A stretch of 64,000 nt of DNA from an uncultured Clostridia bacterium (lineage in GTDB: Bacteria > Bacillota > Clostridia > UBA1381), in the NCBI GenBank assembly GCA_947591315.1, contig CANQDD010000002.1:89814-153813 (forward strand), in the 5' to 3' direction. Each line of letters starts with the position of its first letter. The first letter of the stretch is position 1. Position numbers and translations under genes: made by a program. Shown here one piece after another: positions 63,303-64,000 of this stretch. The notes beneath the pieces are model-generated. The model did not search any database. It was not told the origin of the DNA and was given only the letters and a program-made list of their open reading frames with translations.

Positions 63303-64000
63303 TTCAAATCCTCCCCTGTCCGTTCCGCGTAGACCTGTTTACCGTTTACATATTCGCGCAGCACCGCGCTTACGTTTTCGCCGATTTCAAGGTTTGATAC
63401 CTCTATCTCCCGCGCCGTGCCGTCCTTCATTTCAACTCTTACGCAGCAATCCGAAACGGCTGTTACGCCGCTGATTTTATTTTCCGTTTCGTATAATTCC
63501 ATAACACTTATAAACGACGCGGTTTTCGCCGATTTCCTGTGAGAAATGAGCTTACGCCTGTCAGCGCCGTCGCCGAGCGGGTAGTCGCCGCCTATGCTGC
63601 CGATAAATTCAGCCGCGTCAACGTTTGAAATGTCGACCGTTATAACCGCCTCGTTTTCAATATTTTCAGGCTCCGCCGGAACAGCCTTGTCAAATTTCTT
63701 CGCCTGTATCGTCACATCGCCGCCGAAATAATCAACGCCTATGCCGTTGCCGTTATCGACATTCTCCGTCGTATACGGCAAATCGCATAGATAAATTTTT
63801 TCGCCAGACTTTGTGATTATACACGGATCGCCCCAGAATATCGTTTTTTCAAAATCCACCTCGGTGTCCACCTCGCGGTAGGCGCGTTCCGTTTTAATGT
63901 ACAGCTTTAATTCATTTCTGCCTTCTATGTTCACTTTTATATCGTCACGTCCCAGTATCCACGCGCCGAAACGTCCGCTGTGAATGATCTCGCCGTCCGC
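63299..64000 (-). CDS. C-terminal part of a heparinase II/III-like protein (5' end outside window)
   Basis: The frame is open from 64000 to the stop at 63299 (233 codons seen), so the N-terminus lies beyond the window. An internal GTG at 63934 is not the start, as sensible sequence continues upstream (IIHSGRFGAWILGRDDIK). The visible part is all beta, with lines like FWGDPCIITKSGEKIYL and SHRKSAKTASFISVMEL that recall the C-terminal sheet domain of heparinase II/III-type lyases. It overlaps the GH88 gene by four bases. A lyase upstream of GH88 makes good sense, but the catalytic part is not in view. Confidence 0.6.
   Translation of the reverse strand, partial: ADGEIIHSGRFGAWILGRDDIKVNIEGRNELKLYIKTERAYREVDTEVDFEKTIFWGDPCIITKSGEKIYLCDLPYTTENVDNGNGIGVDYFGGDVTIQAKKFDKAVPAEPENIENEAVITVDISNVDAAEFIGSIGGDYPLGDGADRRKLISHRKSAKTASFISVMELYETENKISGVTAVSDCCVRVEMKDGTAREIEVSNLEIGENVSAVLREYVNGKQVYAERTGEDLK

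Overview
The window reads as chromosomal DNA of an anaerobic Clostridia-type Firmicute, probably a gut polysaccharide degrader. The grounds are strong GGAGG ribosome binding sites, consensus TTGACA-N17-TATAAT promoters, SLH and stalk-type surface domains, a lactate permease, a PPi-type phosphofructokinase, and many secreted enzymes for plant or host glycans. No rRNA or tRNA gene and no CRISPR array were seen. Base composition is mid-GC, with visibly AT-richer islands at about 18.8-23.3 kb and 40-44 kb.

0-9.4 kb, minus strand: an open-ended helical protein gene, a zinc-ribbon protein, an NSS transporter and a phosphofructokinase. These are followed by a cobalamin-riboswitch operon (9.25 to 4.1 kb) with an ABC importer, a lipoprotein CbiK chelatase and two membrane-anchored NEAT-like proteins. 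9.4-14 kb: a 40-aa gene, a probable type I toxin-antitoxin locus (30-aa hydrophobic peptide plus antisense RNA), and a condensation domain / carrier protein / AMP-ligase trio split by palindromic repeats. 14-17 kb: GshA-like and CstA genes, each behind its own consensus promoter. 17-22.2 kb: an ABC exporter and a large DUF4365-like helicase (candidate defence gene).

22.3-40 kb: an AraC regulator beside a large secreted GH78 rhamnosidase, mobile-element debris (TnpV), an SLH-anchored DUF3089 hydrolase, a secreted S8 protease convergent with a secreted C1 protease, and a lactate permease. 40-44.2 kb is a mobile-element graveyard: broken MBL-fold lipoprotein, serine recombinase, relaxase and RhuM genes. 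It also holds an intact Fic gene behind two palindromic operators and a second type I toxin-antitoxin-like locus.

44.2-64 kb, minus strand: a HAD phosphatase and then a glycan locus. It has two paralogous secreted proteins of unrecognised family with a predicted all-helical toroid, a cytoplasmic GH42-like enzyme, a 2059-aa surface protein, GH43, GH88 and the C-terminal end of a lyase-like protein. GH88 (unsaturated uronyl hydrolase) points to a uronate-containing polymer cut by a lyase. A C-terminal or inserted module ending in a W-[DEG]...PL motif recurs in five secreted proteins of the window and ties the secretome together.
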